A DNA stretch of 46,431 nucleotides from Rhodospirillales bacterium 20-60-12 (GCA_002255495.1 NCAP01000011.1:1-46431), one strand, 5' to 3'; counted from the first letter of the stretch, positions 25,781-34,971 are shown. Notes: generated from the letters alone by a model not told the origin. Program-made: numbers and translations.

Positions 25781-26947
25781 TCATTCGCTCTTGAAGGGCG
25801 ATGCTTCACTCAACTCGTCCATCGCACCGATAATCCCCTCTCGTTCTCGAACCAGAAAATCGGCAACCGCGCGTCGCAATCCCGGCGAGAATAAATAATG
25901 CGCCGAATAGGTCGGTTTGGGCAGATAACCGCGCTGAATTTTATGCTCACCCTGTGCCCCCGCCTCAACCCGGGCCAAGCCATGCGCTATCGCAAACTCT
26001 ATCGCCTGATAATAGCATAATTCGAAATGCAAAAAGGGCACATCCTCGGTCGCACCCCAATTGCGGCCATAAAGTGCGTTCGTGCCCAGCAAATTCAAAG
26101 CCCCCGCGATAGGCCGGCCGGCACGAAACGCCATCATCAGAACCACTGCCTCGCCGAGAGCGCTACCCATGAGGGGAAAGAAGGACTCTGTCAGATACGC
26201 GCCACCCCATTTGCGGTCAGTCGTGGAGAGGTAGAATTGGTAAAAAGCCCGCCAATGGGCAGCCGATATATCGCCGCCGCGCAACGCGCGGATCTCCAGA
26301 CCCTCGGCGGCATCGCGCCGTTCGCGACGGATCGATTTACGCTTGCGTGAGGATAAGGCGGCCAGAAAATCGTCAAAATTGCCGTAGCCGGCATTTTCCC
26401 AGTGAAACTGCGTGCCCAACCGCTGAAGCCATCCTGCCTGCCCCAGCGTTTCCCATTCGCCCGCTTGGCAAAAATTGACATGAACGCCCGAACAACCGAG
26501 GTCTCGTGCCGCTTCGACGAGTGCCCCCGCCATCACAGCCGCAAGTCCCGGCCGGCACAGCAAGCGCGGCCCAGGCACAGGGCTGAAGGGTACACCCACC
26601 AGCAATTTCGGGTAATATTTGCCGCCGGCCTGCTCCAGCGCGTTGGCCCAGCCATGGTCGAATACATATTCGCCGTATGAATGCAGCTTGGCATAAGCCG
26701 GCGCTACCGCCAGCACCCGGCCGGCATCATCGCGCAACACCGCATGGCGCGGCAACCACCCCGTCCGCCCCCCGACCGATCCGCTCGCCTCCATGGCGGC
26801 CAGAAACCCATGGCTGACGAACGGATTCTCCACCCCTGCGCAACCATCCCAATCGGCTGGCGGAATCTCGCCGATTTCGGTGTGCAAACTAAGCGAAACT
26901 TGCGGTGGGACCTGATCCATCGACCTAATATGCCAATCTTTTGCCAT
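25781..26947 (-). CDS. FemAB-like acyltransferase family protein (DUF482)
   Basis: 388 aa. Landmarks of PF04339: AYAKLHSYGEYVFDHGWANA, YYPKLLVGVPFSPVPGPRLL, the SSRKRKSIRRER basic run, and RVEAGAQGEHKIQRGYLPKP near residues 327-346. It has two GNAT-like halves, as in FemABX peptidyltransferases. Members are often named peptidoglycan-recognition or GNAT proteins, but their reaction is not settled. No signal peptide. Divergent from pepN by 73 bp and likely co-transcribed with the nuclease-helicase gene; any link is unproven. Confidence 0.85.
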   Translation of the reverse strand: MAKDWHIRSMDQVPPQVSLSLHTEIGEIPPADWDGCAGVENPFVSHGFLAAMEASGSVGGRTGWLPRHAVLRDDAGRVLAVAPAYAKLHSYGEYVFDHGWANALEQAGGKYYPKLLVGVPFSPVPGPRLLCRPGLAAVMAGALVEAARDLGCSGVHVNFCQAGEWETLGQAGWLQRLGTQFHWENAGYGNFDDFLAALSSRKRKSIRRERRDAAEGLEIRALRGGDISAAHWRAFYQFYLSTTDRKWGGAYLTESFFPLMGSALGEAVVLMMAFRAGRPIAGALNLLGTNALYGRNWGATEDVPFLHFELCYYQAIEFAIAHGLARVEAGAQGEHKIQRGYLPKPTYSAHYLFSPGLRRAVADFLVREREGIIGAMDELSEASPFKSE

Positions 26948-27020
26948 CCTGCCAGGGGTTCTTGCCGGAACAAAGTTTTATCGCCACTTACACGCCGTGA
27001 TCTGACGACGGGAGATGATA

Positions 27021-29645
27021 ATGGCTGAACAAACGATGCAAGGCATGACCGAAACCCACGAGACGCGGCTTGCTGATTATCTGCCGCCAGCCTTCCTGAT
27101 CGATCAGGTCGATTTGATTTTCAATCTCTCACCCGAAGCCACCATCGTGCGCTCGACATTGTCGATGCGCCGCAACCCCGCCCATCCGGACCAATCAGCC
27201 GCCATTCAACTCGACGGCGAAGCCCTCGAATTGCGCAGCATCCTGCTTGACGGCGAACCATTGGCGACTCAGCGTTACGATGTTGGCCCCCATGGCCTGA
27301 CCATACATGATGCGCCGGATGAATTGACGTTGGATATCGAGACCCTGATCAATCCGGCACAGAATTCCGAGCTTTCGGGTTTATATGTATCGGGCGGGGA
27401 TTTCTTCACCCAATGTGAAGCCGAAGGCTTCCGCCGCATCACTTATTTCCCCGACCGCCCGGATGTTATGGCGCGATTCACGGCGACATTGATTGCCGAT
27501 GCAACGCGCTATCCGGTTTTGCTCTCGAACGGTAACCCAATCGACAAGGGCGAGGCTGAAGGTGGTTTGCATTGGGCGAAGTGGGAAGACCCGCACCCCA
27601 AGCCATCCTACCTATTCGCACTTGTCGCCGGTGATCTCGTATCAATCCACGATCATTTTACGACGTCCTCAGGCCGGCATGTCGATCTGGGCATTTATGT
27701 CCGCGCGGGTGATCAGGACAAATGCGATCACGCGATGTTGGCGCTCAAGAAATCGATGAAATGGGATGAGGAAGTTTTCGGTCTCGAGTATGATTTGGAT
27801 ATTTTCAACATCGCCGCGGTGGGTGATTTCAATGCAGGTGCGATGGAAAACAAGGGTCTGAACATATTCAATACGGCCTATGTTCTGGCCAAGCCTGATA
27901 CCGCGACCGATGCCGATTATGAAAATATCGAGCGCGTCATCGCCCATGAATATTTCCATAACTGGACCGGCGATCGAGTAACCTGCCGCGATTGGTTCCA
28001 ACTTTCGCTTAAAGAGGGACTGACGGTTTTCCGTGACCAGGAATATGGCGCAGATCAGGGCAGCCCCGGCCTGAAACGCATCGCCGATGTCCGCCGCTTA
28101 CGCGCCGGCCAATTCCAAGAGGATGCAAGCCCGCTTGCTCATCCGGTGCGTCCCGCGACTTATCAAAAAATCGATAATTTTTACACCGCGACGATTTACG
28201 AAAAAGGTGCTGAAGTGGTGCGCATGATCCGCACCATCATTGGTCGCGAAAAATTCCGCGCGGGCATGGATATCTATATTGGCCGCAACGATAATTCGGC
28301 TGCGACAATTGAGGATTTCATAGCCGCGATGCACGAGGCCTCGGGTTTTGATTTCGCACCCTTCATGCTCTGGTACAGCCAAGCTGGCACCCCAGAGATT
28401 ACCAGTGATGAAATCTACGATCCAGCGGCCAAAACCCTGACACTTACTCTGAGCCAGCAGACCAAGCCGACGCCAGGCCAGCCCGAGAAATTGCCTTTGT
28501 TGATACCGGTCAATCTCGGATTGCTCGCTGAGGACGGGCAGGAAATGCACAGCGAGACGGTTCTGCTCACTCAAAGCAAACAGAGTTTTACCTTTACCAA
28601 CATCAAATCAAAGCCCGTGGTGTCGTTGTTCCGGCAATTTTCCGCGCCGGTCAGGCTGCTCAATCAGGACCCTGCACGCCTTGCGTTTCTCGCCAGCCAT
28701 GACACCGACCAATTCAATCGGTGGGAAGCCGGGCAGGAATATGCCACGCTGGTGCTGCTGAAAGCGATTGCGGCCCATCAACGCGGAGAGGCATTTATCC
28801 TCGATGCCGGCCTGCTTGCCGCGATGACCGCAGCCTTGGCAAATGCTGCCAGCGATCCGGCATTTGCGGCGGAAATTGTGATGCTGCCGGCGGAATCGAT
28901 CCTTGCCGGTCGGATGGACATGGTAGACCCTGACGCCATTCACAATGTCCGCCAAGCCGCAAAACGGGCTATTGGTACTGCGCTGGCCGATCAGTTCGCC
29001 CATACCTACCACGCCTTTGATGATCATGGGCCTTACAAACCCGATGGCGGTGCCATTGGCAAACGCGCTTTGAAAAATGCGGCACTTTCCTATCTCATGG
29101 CATGCGAGGCACCGGGCGCCATTGACTTGGCCACCACACAAATCAATGCCGCCCGCAACATGACGGACGTATTGGCGGCCCTCTCGTTGCTCGCTGCTAC
29201 CCAAACACCGCAGCGTGACGCCGCGCTGCAGAATTTCCATGATAAATGGAAGCATGATCCGCTGGTGCTCGATAAATGGTTCGGCATCCAGGCGCGCTCA
29301 AGTGCCGCCGATACACTCGATCGGGTGAGAAAACTGGCGACCCATAGCGATTTTGACATGCGCAATCCAAATCGCTTGCGCGCACTCGTGGGCGCATTTG
29401 CCTATGGCAATCAGGCCCAATTCCATAAAGCCTCGGGCGAAGGATATCAATTTTTGGCCGACATGATCATCAAAGCCGACCAGATCAATCGGGCGATTGC
29501 GGCTCGGTTTGTGGCGCCGCTTGGAGATCATCAGAAACTAGATCCCACGCGTCAGGGTCTGATGAAGCAATGTCTGACACAGATACTGCAAACCCCAAAC
29601 CTTAGTGCAAATGTTCGGGAAATGGTGAGCAAGTCGCTCAGCTGA
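27021..29645 (+). CDS. pepN: Aminopeptidase N (PepN, M1 zinc metallopeptidase)
   Basis: 874 aa. ATG 27015 and 27021 are both in frame; the latter is chosen because GGAG at 27011-27014 is 6 nt upstream. M1 motifs: GAMENKG at 273-279, zinc site HEYFH at 309-313 with third ligand E332 in KEGLTVF, and FRDQEYG. The C-terminal alpha-helical domain fills residues about 540-874. It removes N-terminal residues from peptides in the cytoplasm; this length fits the E. coli PepN group. A strong terminator follows at 29652, then a dispersed palindromic element. Confidence 0.95.
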   Translation: MAEQTMQGMTETHETRLADYLPPAFLIDQVDLIFNLSPEATIVRSTLSMRRNPAHPDQSAAIQLDGEALELRSILLDGEPLATQRYDVGPHGLTIHDAPDELTLDIETLINPAQNSELSGLYVSGGDFFTQCEAEGFRRITYFPDRPDVMARFTATLIADATRYPVLLSNGNPIDKGEAEGGLHWAKWEDPHPKPSYLFALVAGDLVSIHDHFTTSSGRHVDLGIYVRAGDQDKCDHAMLALKKSMKWDEEVFGLEYDLDIFNIAAVGDFNAGAMENKGLNIFNTAYVLAKPDTATDADYENIERVIAHEYFHNWTGDRVTCRDWFQLSLKEGLTVFRDQEYGADQGSPGLKRIADVRRLRAGQFQEDASPLAHPVRPATYQKIDNFYTATIYEKGAEVVRMIRTIIGREKFRAGMDIYIGRNDNSAATIEDFIAAMHEASGFDFAPFMLWYSQAGTPEITSDEIYDPAAKTLTLTLSQQTKPTPGQPEKLPLLIPVNLGLLAEDGQEMHSETVLLTQSKQSFTFTNIKSKPVVSLFRQFSAPVRLLNQDPARLAFLASHDTDQFNRWEAGQEYATLVLLKAIAAHQRGEAFILDAGLLAAMTAALANAASDPAFAAEIVMLPAESILAGRMDMVDPDAIHNVRQAAKRAIGTALADQFAHTYHAFDDHGPYKPDGGAIGKRALKNAALSYLMACEAPGAIDLATTQINAARNMTDVLAALSLLAATQTPQRDAALQNFHDKWKHDPLVLDKWFGIQARSSAADTLDRVRKLATHSDFDMRNPNRLRALVGAFAYGNQAQFHKASGEGYQFLADMIIKADQINRAIAARFVAPLGDHQKLDPTRQGLMKQCLTQILQTPNLSANVREMVSKSLS

Positions 29646-29651
29646 CAATAA

Positions 29652-29688
29652 CTCCACTCATATGACATCATGTGAGTGGAGGTTGTTT
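29652..29688 (+). terminator. Terminator of pepN
   Basis: Left arm CTCCACTCATATGA (29652-29665) and right arm TCATGTGAGTGGAG (29668-29681) pair with one T-G, the innermost pairs opening as the loop; GTTGTTT (29682-29688) follows. It begins 7 nt after the pepN stop. Confidence 0.65.
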
Positions 29689-29721
29689 ACGAGCAATGAG
29701 GCGGGGAGAGTTTATTTGGAT

Positions 29722-29786
29722 TAGAGCGTGATGCGTTATCACGCACCCGCTCCAGCCATATTCTTCAGATCAATTTCATTGGTTTA
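29722..29786. repeat. Dispersed palindromic element, single-hairpin copy
   Basis: An imperfect palindrome 29722-29754 (TAGAGCGTGATGCG to CGCTCCA) is followed by a 23-nt spacer (29755-29777) ending GATCAATTTC and then ATTGGTTTA. This tail matches the end of the copy 2 spacer (GATCAATTTCATTG) exactly up to the first variable base. The long second hairpin is missing. It lies between convergent pepN and the RidA gene. Confidence 0.75.
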
Positions 29787-29802
29787 GGGCGCGCAGCATG
29801 AG

Positions 29803-30267
29803 TCAAATCTCTATCTCAACCATGGCTTCCACTTCAACCGCAGCGCCCAGCGGTAGCGATGGCACACCGATGGTCGAGCGCGTATGCCGTCCGGCAGCGC
29901 CGAATACATCAACCGCTAAATCTGAAGCCCCATTCATGATTTTGGCATGATCGGTAAAATCCGGTGTCGCGGTGATGAAACCACCGAGCCGGATAATCCG
30001 GCTCACCGCGTCAATGCCGCCGGGGATATGAGTGTTAAGCTGCGCCAATATATTGATCATGCTCGCACGAGCCGCCTGAACCCCAAGCTCGATGGAAACG
30101 CCAGCGCCCAGATGCCCGCTTGCGACAAGCTTGCCATCCTGCAGAGGCAACTGGCCGCTCACCACCGCAATGTTACCGGTAATAACGACAGCGACATAAT
30201 TGGCGACCGGTGAGGCCGGTGTTGGCAGTGTGATACCCAGTGACGCCAGTTTTTCCGACGGCTTCAT
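29803..30267 (-). CDS. RidA/YjgF-family protein
   Basis: 154 aa, one YjgF/RidA domain of the longer subtype that begins with a [13 protein letters not shown] extension. Key segments: [17 protein letters not shown], the region [24 protein letters not shown], and [21 protein letters not shown], where the arginine in TRST corresponds to the family's substrate-binding arginine. RidA enzymes hydrolyse reactive enamines and imines; longer members are less well characterised. The ATG overlaps the stop of the shortened ribonucleotide reductase gene by 4 bp, so the two are translationally coupled. Confidence 0.85.
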   Translation of the reverse strand: MKPSEKLASLGITLPTPASPVANYVAVVITGNIAVVSGQLPLQDGKLVASGHLGAGVSIELGVQAARASMINILAQLNTHIPGGIDAVSRIIRLGGFITATPDFTDHAKIMNGASDLAVDVFGAAGRHTRSTIGVPSLPLGAAVEVEAMVEIEI

Positions 30268-31769
30268 GCCACAACTTTCAAATTACGGCGCCGCGCCCGC
30301 GGGCTGTTCTCGGGCAGGTCAAGCGGGAGTAGCGGCGCACGATCGGCAGCTCCATCGCCCAATCCGTCCTCCTCCTCAAGCTGTGCGGGTGCCAGATCAT
30401 GCCGGCCAAGATAATTCACGGCCAAATGCCGGAACATGTAATCGATCATCGACGTCGCCTGCATCACGGCCGGGTCGCCCTCAACGGCACCGGCAGGGCC
30501 AAAGCGCGAGAAGGTGAAGGCTTCAACAAACTCTTCGAGCGGCACGCCATGCTGCAAACCGGTGCTTACTGCGATCGCGAAGCTATCCATCAAGCCTTTG
30601 AACGCCGCACCTTCTTTGTGGAGGGCCACGAATATTTCTCCCAGCCGCCCATCCTCATATTCGCCGGTACGGAGGAAGATTTTGTGGCCGCCAACTGAGG
30701 CCTTTTGAGTGTAACCACTGCGTCGGGCCGGCAGATTCGCGCGCTGAGCCCCTGCTTTCTGCGGCTGTGGCGATGCCATGCGTGCCGGCATAATGTGCAT
30801 GAACGGCGCCACTGCATCCTGCATAGCAAGATAAGCTCCGGGGCGCGGCACGGCAAACGGATCCTGCCCTGCCAGCTGGGCGGCAAGCGCAGCCTCAGCG
30901 CTCATCCCGCGGGCGCCGAGCCTGGCACTCACCCACGCGGCAAGACGGCCCTCACCATCGAGTGCCGATACCGGTGGCGCTATACCGATTATGCTGACAC
31001 CCAGCAGAACCTCAACCGGGCCGGCATGAAGAATGCCGCTGGTCGTCTCATGGCGCCGAGCCCCCAGGTGCAAAGCGGTGGACTGGGCGGCGTGAGCGGC
31101 ATCGAGCAACCCAGGGATCGGCCCTTTAGTGTTCAATTTTGCGTAAGGTCCAATCCGGTGGCCGGGGGCAGAGCCGCGGGCAAGCAATTTGGCCGATGCC
31201 ACATCGGCGGACGCCGTCATCAACGCCGCCAAGCCTGCCACCAAGGCCCGCGCCTCATCACTGTCATAATCTAGACCCAACGCCGCAATCAGCGACGTCA
31301 AATCGGCCATGCCGACGGCTATGCGCGATGCAGAGGGCGCGTGCAAGGTAAGCGCCGTAACCGCGAGATCAGCGGCATCAGCGAACCCGGCCACATCAAA
31401 ACCGCGTGTTTCGTCCAGGAAGGCCGGCAAGTTCAAAATAAAGCTGGGGCAAGGATCACTCGCACCTTGCCATAGGTTGGCGCCCGGTGCACCGCGCCGG
31501 TCGCGTAGCATTGAATGCAGGTCATCACCGATCGGGCGGGCCAGACCAATCTGCGTTGCCCGGGCTTCTATCGGGCCAATCCAGGATTGCGCGGCGGCAA
31601 CCAGACTGACCAATTTTTCGCGGCGCAGCGAGGCAAGGGCCCCAGCGGCATCATCAGACCAGGCGGCAGGTAGCATGACCTCGCGATCTTGATCATCGGA
31701 ATCGGCGAGGATGTGGCGCTGGCGGATGCCATGCCAGGGTTTGGGGTGCTGGGTGGGTGCTGCGCTCAT
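30264..31769 (-). CDS. Shortened class II ribonucleotide reductase homologue (NrdJ-like, TSCPD domain)
   Basis: 501 aa against roughly 1,200 aa for an alphaproteobacterial B12-dependent NrdJ. The C-terminal 351-460 is a well conserved NrdJ tail domain (TSCPD): [59 protein letters not shown] and YLGRHDL. Upstream parts still resemble the reductase barrel ([51 protein letters not shown]), but the N-terminal half and most catalytic-site segments are gone or unrecognisable. It is open over its whole length without frameshift, so it is probably a functional, repurposed protein and not a recent pseudogene. Coupled to the RidA gene. A regulatory role by nucleotide binding, or a non-catalytic scaffold, is possible. 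Confidence 0.7.
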   Translation of the reverse strand: MSAAPTQHPKPWHGIRQRHILADSDDQDREVMLPAAWSDDAAGALASLRREKLVSLVAAAQSWIGPIEARATQIGLARPIGDDLHSMLRDRRGAPGANLWQGASDPCPSFILNLPAFLDETRGFDVAGFADAADLAVTALTLHAPSASRIAVGMADLTSLIAALGLDYDSDEARALVAGLAALMTASADVASAKLLARGSAPGHRIGPYAKLNTKGPIPGLLDAAHAAQSTALHLGARRHETTSGILHAGPVEVLLGVSIIGIAPPVSALDGEGRLAAWVSARLGARGMSAEAALAAQLAGQDPFAVPRPGAYLAMQDAVAPFMHIMPARMASPQPQKAGAQRANLPARRSGYTQKASVGGHKIFLRTGEYEDGRLGEIFVALHKEGAAFKGLMDSFAIAVSTGLQHGVPLEEFVEAFTFSRFGPAGAVEGDPAVMQATSMIDYMFRHLAVNYLGRHDLAPAQLEEEDGLGDGAADRAPLLPLDLPENSPRARRRNLKVVA

Positions 31770-31801
31770 GATTTCAAACTACGGCCACTCGGGGCCGCCG
31801 T

Positions 31802-31849
31802 GAAGTGCATTTTGTGGTTGAAACGGGTTTTGACCACAAAATCCTGTGG
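31802..31849 (-). promoter_or_regulatory. Candidate NrdR-type operator pair upstream of NrdJ-like gene
   Basis: CCACAAAATCCTGTGG at 31834-31849 has 5-bp inverted arms around 6 nt, the size and shape of NrdR boxes. A second half-conserved 16-mer at 31802-31817 ends TTTTGTGG, exactly 32 bp away. Such boxes usually occur as pairs three helical turns apart. The same bases also form a perfect 10-bp inverted repeat, ATTTTGTGGT (31809-31818) / ACCACAAAAT (31833-31842). They lie 33-80 bp upstream of the NrdJ-like start. Confidence 0.35.
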
Positions 31850-31964
31850 ATAGATCAAATTTTCCGAGTGCAATGACGATGCGATTCCGCACTGCAAGAT
31901 GGATGGATGGACCGCCCGCTTTGGATCACTTATATCTATGCTTATGTCCTCAAACTCTCCCTCG

Positions 31965-32351
31965 ATGGCGTCACTCGGCGGTTGGCGCGCTTTTTGGCGC
32001 AATCCAGGACTTTTGCTCCTAACCATGCGGCAGGGCGTTTTGGTGGGCCGGGACGATTTGGGCAATGCGTATTTTCAAAGCCGTAAAGCGGGCATATCGG
32101 GTCGCAAGCGCCGCTGGGTCCAGTATGCGGGTGCCGTTGAGGCCTCGGCCGTTGGACCAGAATGGAACGCTTGGCTGCATCATCTGACCGACCAACCCTT
32201 ACCCATGACCGGCCGAAAGCCCTGGCAGAAACCGCATGAGCCCAACCTGACTGGCACGGCTTCGAGCTATCGCCCACCTGGACATGATTATAAAGGTGGC
32301 CAACGGCCACGTGCTTCGGGGGATTATGAAGCTTGGACTCCGGACCACTGA
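31965..32351 (+). CDS. NADH dehydrogenase accessory subunit NDUFA12 (B17.2 type)
   Basis: 128 aa from ATG 31965. The frame is open from 31899 and other ATGs exist; 31965 is chosen because the family starts about 8-10 residues before the conserved FWRNPG-like segment. Conserved blocks: MRQGVLVGRDDLGNAYFQSR, RRWVQYAGAVEASAVGPEW cut as RRWVQYAG and VGPEWNAWLHHLTDQPL, and a Pro-rich basic tail ending DYEAWTPDH. It is a peripheral complex I subunit found in mitochondria and alphaproteobacteria. It precedes mlaD and the DUF2155 gene, a common alphaproteobacterial order. Confidence 0.87.
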   Translation: MASLGGWRAFWRNPGLLLLTMRQGVLVGRDDLGNAYFQSRKAGISGRKRRWVQYAGAVEASAVGPEWNAWLHHLTDQPLPMTGRKPWQKPHEPNLTGTASSYRPPGHDYKGGQRPRASGDYEAWTPDH

Positions 32352-32393
32352 ACGAATTTTCACATTATTATCGCCGCTCTAGGAATCTCAAGA

Positions 32394-32924
32394 ATGACCC
32401 GCCGCCTATCCGAAATCCTCACCGGTGCCGCCGTAATTTTGGTGGCAGCCTTGTTTTTGTTCTTTGCCTTGGGTCGGGCCCATACCAGCACGGGCGGTGG
32501 CTACACGCTGCACGCCCAGTTCGACCATGTCGACGGATTATCGATCGGCGCGCCGGTGAAAATGGCTGGCGTTCAGGTCGGCACCGTGACCAGCGCATCA
32601 CTTGATCCCAAAACCTACGCGGCTTTGGTCGATTTTACGGTGCGGGATAACATTCAGGTGCCGAGCGACTCCAGCGCGGCAATTTTGAGCGAATCGCTCC
32701 TCGGCGGGGATTATTTGTCGATCTCGCCGGGCGGCTCGCCGGATATGCTCAAGCAAGGCGGCGCCATTACCGTCACTCAATCATCGATCAATCTTGAGAC
32801 ACTGCTCGGCAAATTCATTTTCAGCGCGGCCAATCTCGCAACCGCCAAGCCCTCAGCGGCAGCGCCCTCCTCGCCTGCCGCAGCGCCAGCCAATCCATTA
32901 GCGCCGCCGGTTAAAGCCCAGTGA
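32394..32924 (+). CDS. mlaD: Phospholipid transport MCE-domain protein MlaD
   Basis: 176 aa. One N-terminal membrane helix (about 8-27) and one MCE domain (about 36-115): YTLHAQFDHVDGLSIGAPVK, MAGVQVGTV, and GGDYLSISPGG. A further helix (about 133-147) and an Ala/Pro-rich tail follow. MlaD hexamers in the inner membrane bind phospholipid for the MlaFEDB complex that keeps outer-membrane asymmetry. The other mla genes are not in this window. It overlaps the DUF2155 start by 4 bp (GTGA). Confidence 0.9.
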   Translation: MTRRLSEILTGAAVILVAALFLFFALGRAHTSTGGGYTLHAQFDHVDGLSIGAPVKMAGVQVGTVTSASLDPKTYAALVDFTVRDNIQVPSDSSAAILSESLLGGDYLSISPGGSPDMLKQGGAITVTQSSINLETLLGKFIFSAANLATAKPSAAAPSSPAAAPANPLAPPVKAQ

Positions 32925-33550
32925 TCATCCGGCGTCTGATTACCGGAGTGGCGTTCTCAACAATCTCCGTTGGGATAGGTGCCTTGCCCGCATCGGCACA
33001 ATCGCAATTGGGGCAGCCTCAGGTGATCACCCCGGCTAATCTCGGTCCTGCGGTCAACGTGCCGCCACCACCGCCTATTGCGGCGGCACCGTCGCCGTCC
33101 GCGACAAATTCACCCGCACCAACGGCCGAGCCCTCTCCACCGCCACCAGGCTTGGTTGAGACACCAGTGCCGCCCGCGGATACCGCAGCTTCACAGCCCA
33201 ACGATGTGACCCAAAGCGTGCCGGACACTGCTCCACAACAACCAAATAATTGGGTCAGCGGGCAAACCGCCACGCTCGGGATGCTGGATAAGGTTGATGG
33301 AGCCGTATCCACCTTATCAATCCCTGTTGGGCAAAGTCATGACACCGGCAGCCTGCGGGTGCACGTTCTCGCTTGCGCCACACGGCCGCCAGATGCCGCG
33401 CCGGACACAGCGATTTTCGTATCTGTCCATAATTTGAAAGCGGACGAATCGGCTCAACCTTTGTTCCGGGGATGGCTCTTGAAGTCCGACCCCGGCGCCG
33501 CCATCGTGGCGGATGCCACTGACATGTTCAGGGTCGTCGGCTGCAAATAA
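32921..33550 (+). CDS. DUF2155 periplasmic protein
   Basis: 209 aa, GTG start at 32921 overlapping the mlaD stop. Signal peptide (to about ASA, residue 26) and a long Pro/Ala-rich linker (about 35-105), then the DUF2155 core: GMLDKVDGAVSTLSIPVGQS, LRVHVLACATRPPDAAPDTA and FRGWLLKSDPGA, ending in a cysteine-containing VVGCK. C152 and C208 could pair. The function is unknown; in alphaproteobacteria it is regularly beside NDUFA12 and MlaD, suggesting an envelope role. Confidence 0.87.
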   Translation: MIIRRLITGVAFSTISVGIGALPASAQSQLGQPQVITPANLGPAVNVPPPPPIAAAPSPSATNSPAPTAEPSPPPPGLVETPVPPADTAASQPNDVTQSVPDTAPQQPNNWVSGQTATLGMLDKVDGAVSTLSIPVGQSHDTGSLRVHVLACATRPPDAAPDTAIFVSVHNLKADESAQPLFRGWLLKSDPGAAIVADATDMFRVVGCK

Positions 33551-33912
33551 TGCCCGACGCGGCGTGATTTTGATGACACGCCAAGCCTAAAATCGTCGGA
33601 ATGAGCGTAAATCCGCAATATTTATCTTGTTTTGCCCATAAATTTTCATGCAGAACAATGGCCATACCCGACGTTGGCGGCGCAGAAGCGAGATAGCCTC
33701 ACAAATCTCGAATGCATTTGCCTCGTTGGTCTGGCGTTTGACTGAGTGACATCTTTTGAACCCTGGGGACTTGGATTGGATTAACCCACTCATAAATTGA
33801 TGTAATCCAAGGTTTTTTGAACCGACTTAGGCTTGTGAAACAACACCGCGTTCGTGCATGAGACTTATTGATCTCCCTGTTAATTGAATAAAAGCTCGTT
33901 TTGGAGGCTTAA
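33551..33912. other. 362-bp non-coding gap before the OmpA gene
   Basis: No gene is supported here. It holds a 6-bp hairpin GGCGTG/CACGCC (33561-33566, 33577-33582), possibly the end of the DUF2155 transcript. It also has an 8-bp inverted repeat CTTGGATT/AATCCAAG (33770-33777, 33804-33811) followed by six T (33813-33818), and a 9-bp direct repeat TTTTGAACC at 33754 and 33815. The last part should carry the ompA promoter and a long leader; no convincing -35/-10 pair was found. Confidence 0.5.
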
Positions 33913-34971
33913 ATGAAACTACGCTTGGCACTTCTCGCTTCAGTTTGCCTAGGATTACCGCTTGCCGCCCACGCCCAGCCGGTCACCGGCCCCTATGTCA
34001 GCCTTGGGCTCGGCACCAATATTATGGACTCGCAGTCTTATAACTATGCGATCAATGCATCGCAGAGCGGTCGCTTTATCTTCCGTCCCGATTACGCGGG
34101 CGTCGTCGGGCTCGGCTACGGGCTTGGCAATGGCGTACGGATCGAGATCGACGGCAATTATTACCGCAACACCGTCAAGAAGCAGAACGATAACCAGATC
34201 GGCAACAACACCCGCATGCATGGCGGCGTCGTGACCTACGGCGCAATGGCCAATCTGATGTATGACATCCCGGTTGGTCTGCCGATCGAGCCTTATTTCG
34301 GCGGCGGCGTTGGATATCAGGAACAGCAATTCGAGCATCTGGTGAACGGCTACGGCGATAATTACAGCGGCACTGCCGGCAGCTTCGCTTATGACCTAAT
34401 CGCCGGCGTGTCTTACCCGATTGCCGCAGTCCCCGGTCTGTCGCTCACGGCGGAATATCGCTTCATGCAATTGACCGCACGCCGCAAATATCTGGACGCC
34501 CCCGGTGGCGACCTGATCAATGTCGGCCAATCAGCCAACAGCACTTTGTTGATCGGCGCCCGCTACGCGCTGTTCACACCGCCCCCGCCGATGGCCCCGG
34601 CCCCGGCGCCGACCCCGGTTGCAGCCCCGGCCCCGGCGCCGGCCCGCACCTATCTGGTGTTCTTCGACTGGAATAAATCCAACCTGACCCCGCGCGCGAC
34701 GCAGATCGTCTCGGAAGCCGCTGCTGACTCGCAGCGCGTCCAGACCACGACGATCGACGTCTCGGGCTATACCGATACCTCCGGCACGCCGGCCTATAAC
34801 GACAAGCTCTCGATGCGCCGCGCTCAAACGGTTGCAGCCCAGCTGGTCGCCGATGGCGTCGCCAAGTCGGAAATCGAAATCCATGCTTACGGCGAAACCC
34901 ATCTCCTGGTGCCAACCGGCCCGGGCGTGCGTGAGCCGCAGAACCGCCGCGTGGAAATCGTCCTGAAATAA
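33913..34971 (+). CDS. OmpA-family outer membrane protein
   Basis: 352 aa with a strong ribosome site GGAGG (33903-33907). Signal peptide MKLRLALLASVCLGLPLAAHA. Residues about 24-220 form an eight-stranded beta-barrel-like region (GPYVSLGLGTN, the MYDIPVGLPIEPYFGGGVGY stretch, LTAEYRFMQL). A Pro/Ala linker (about 224-247) precedes the OmpA_C peptidoglycan-binding domain with YLVFFDWNKSNLTPRA, the GYTDTSGTP loop, LSMRRAQTVAAQL and NRRVEIVLK. It should be abundant and tie the outer membrane to the cell wall. Followed by a terminator. Confidence 0.93.
   Translation: MKLRLALLASVCLGLPLAAHAQPVTGPYVSLGLGTNIMDSQSYNYAINASQSGRFIFRPDYAGVVGLGYGLGNGVRIEIDGNYYRNTVKKQNDNQIGNNTRMHGGVVTYGAMANLMYDIPVGLPIEPYFGGGVGYQEQQFEHLVNGYGDNYSGTAGSFAYDLIAGVSYPIAAVPGLSLTAEYRFMQLTARRKYLDAPGGDLINVGQSANSTLLIGARYALFTPPPPMAPAPAPTPVAAPAPAPARTYLVFFDWNKSNLTPRATQIVSEAAADSQRVQTTTIDVSGYTDTSGTPAYNDKLSMRRAQTVAAQLVADGVAKSEIEIHAYGETHLLVPTGPGVREPQNRRVEIVLK

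Noticed and set aside
28608-29255. 215-codon open frame opposite pepN
   Set aside because: Antisense shadow with no ribosome site or motif.
33587-33793. 68-codon minus-strand frame in the gap before the OmpA gene
   Set aside because: No ribosome site, composition unlike neighbours, no family resemblance; treated as non-coding.
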